Assembly (NCBI GenBank): GCA_963921795.1
Contig: OY997659.1
Span: 22,549,159 to 22,613,158 of the forward strand
Length of the DNA stretch: 64,000 nucleotides
Direction of reading: 5' to 3'
Source: Nannobrachium achirus
Lineage: Eukaryota > Chordata > Actinopteri > Myctophiformes > Myctophidae
Position numbers and translations under genes: made by a program. The notes under the pieces were generated by a model that saw nothing but the letters and a program-made list of their open reading frames with translations, had not been told where the DNA came from and did not search any database. Positions 63,896-64,000 of the stretch are shown here, piece after piece (the first letter of the stretch is position 1; each line of letters starts with the position of its first letter).

Positions 63896-64000
63896 AGAGA
63901 GAGCAGAGAAGCGAGTCAATACAGTGTTTACTTTCTTATTAAATCTTATCGAATCACACAACATCTATCAAGTTTGTTCACTGTAGCAGTGGATATATGC

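Overview
The window looks like a non-coding-rich stretch of a ray-finned fish (teleost) genome. The evidence is a vertebrate neuroligin with split exons, very dense (CA)n/(TG)n and CTAT/CAGA microsatellites, tRNA-derived SINEs with fish-type tails, and many short hAT-type inverted-repeat elements. The species cannot be told from the sequence. Only two protein-coding loci are supported. One is the 3' end of a neuroligin gene on the minus strand: four exons between 51749 and 63693, with the gene start beyond the right edge. The other is a broken C2H2 zinc-finger gene at about 18941-19797.

Layout. 1-5010 is a tandem and inverted array built on the palindrome CTCCATATATGGAG. 5030-5190 is a microsatellite, and 5622-6410 is a cluster of tRNA-like repeats in both orientations. 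7889-15690 is a chain of microsatellites and short transposons. About 15692-22817 is a 7-kb composite whose two arms of about 2.3 kb are reverse complements, with the zinc-finger relic in the middle. 23000-51000 is intergenic, with hAT MITEs, SINEs, a TA-flanked MITE, foldback elements, polypurine tracts and many microsatellites. 51749-63693 holds the neuroligin exons, with introns full of transposons.

Main results. (1) The 1,173-bp intron between neuroligin exons 57223-57472 and 55693-56049 is a hAT element. An exact 8-bp target duplication (CCTGGGGG on the plus strand) flanks it. The duplication and the element's TAGGG end together supply both splice sites, and splicing restores the uninterrupted reading frame, so this looks like intron gain by transposon insertion. 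(2) A second hAT element (52171-53027, target duplication CTTCACCT) sits exactly on the acceptor of the next intron and has duplicated that acceptor. The distal copy would give Val-Lys-stop; the proximal copy gives the normal PDZ-binding tail. (3) One palindromic module (AAATAGC-GATCTACAAGCTCACAAC and its inverse) recurs more than 20 times, inside hAT elements of at least eight families with unrelated ends. Several copies show symmetric, stem-preserving changes. This is the most systematic unexplained structure in the window.

No RNA gene, CRISPR array or intact transposase was recognised. Positions of repeats are hand-derived and may be off by a few bases; the exon edges and the target duplications quoted were checked base by base.
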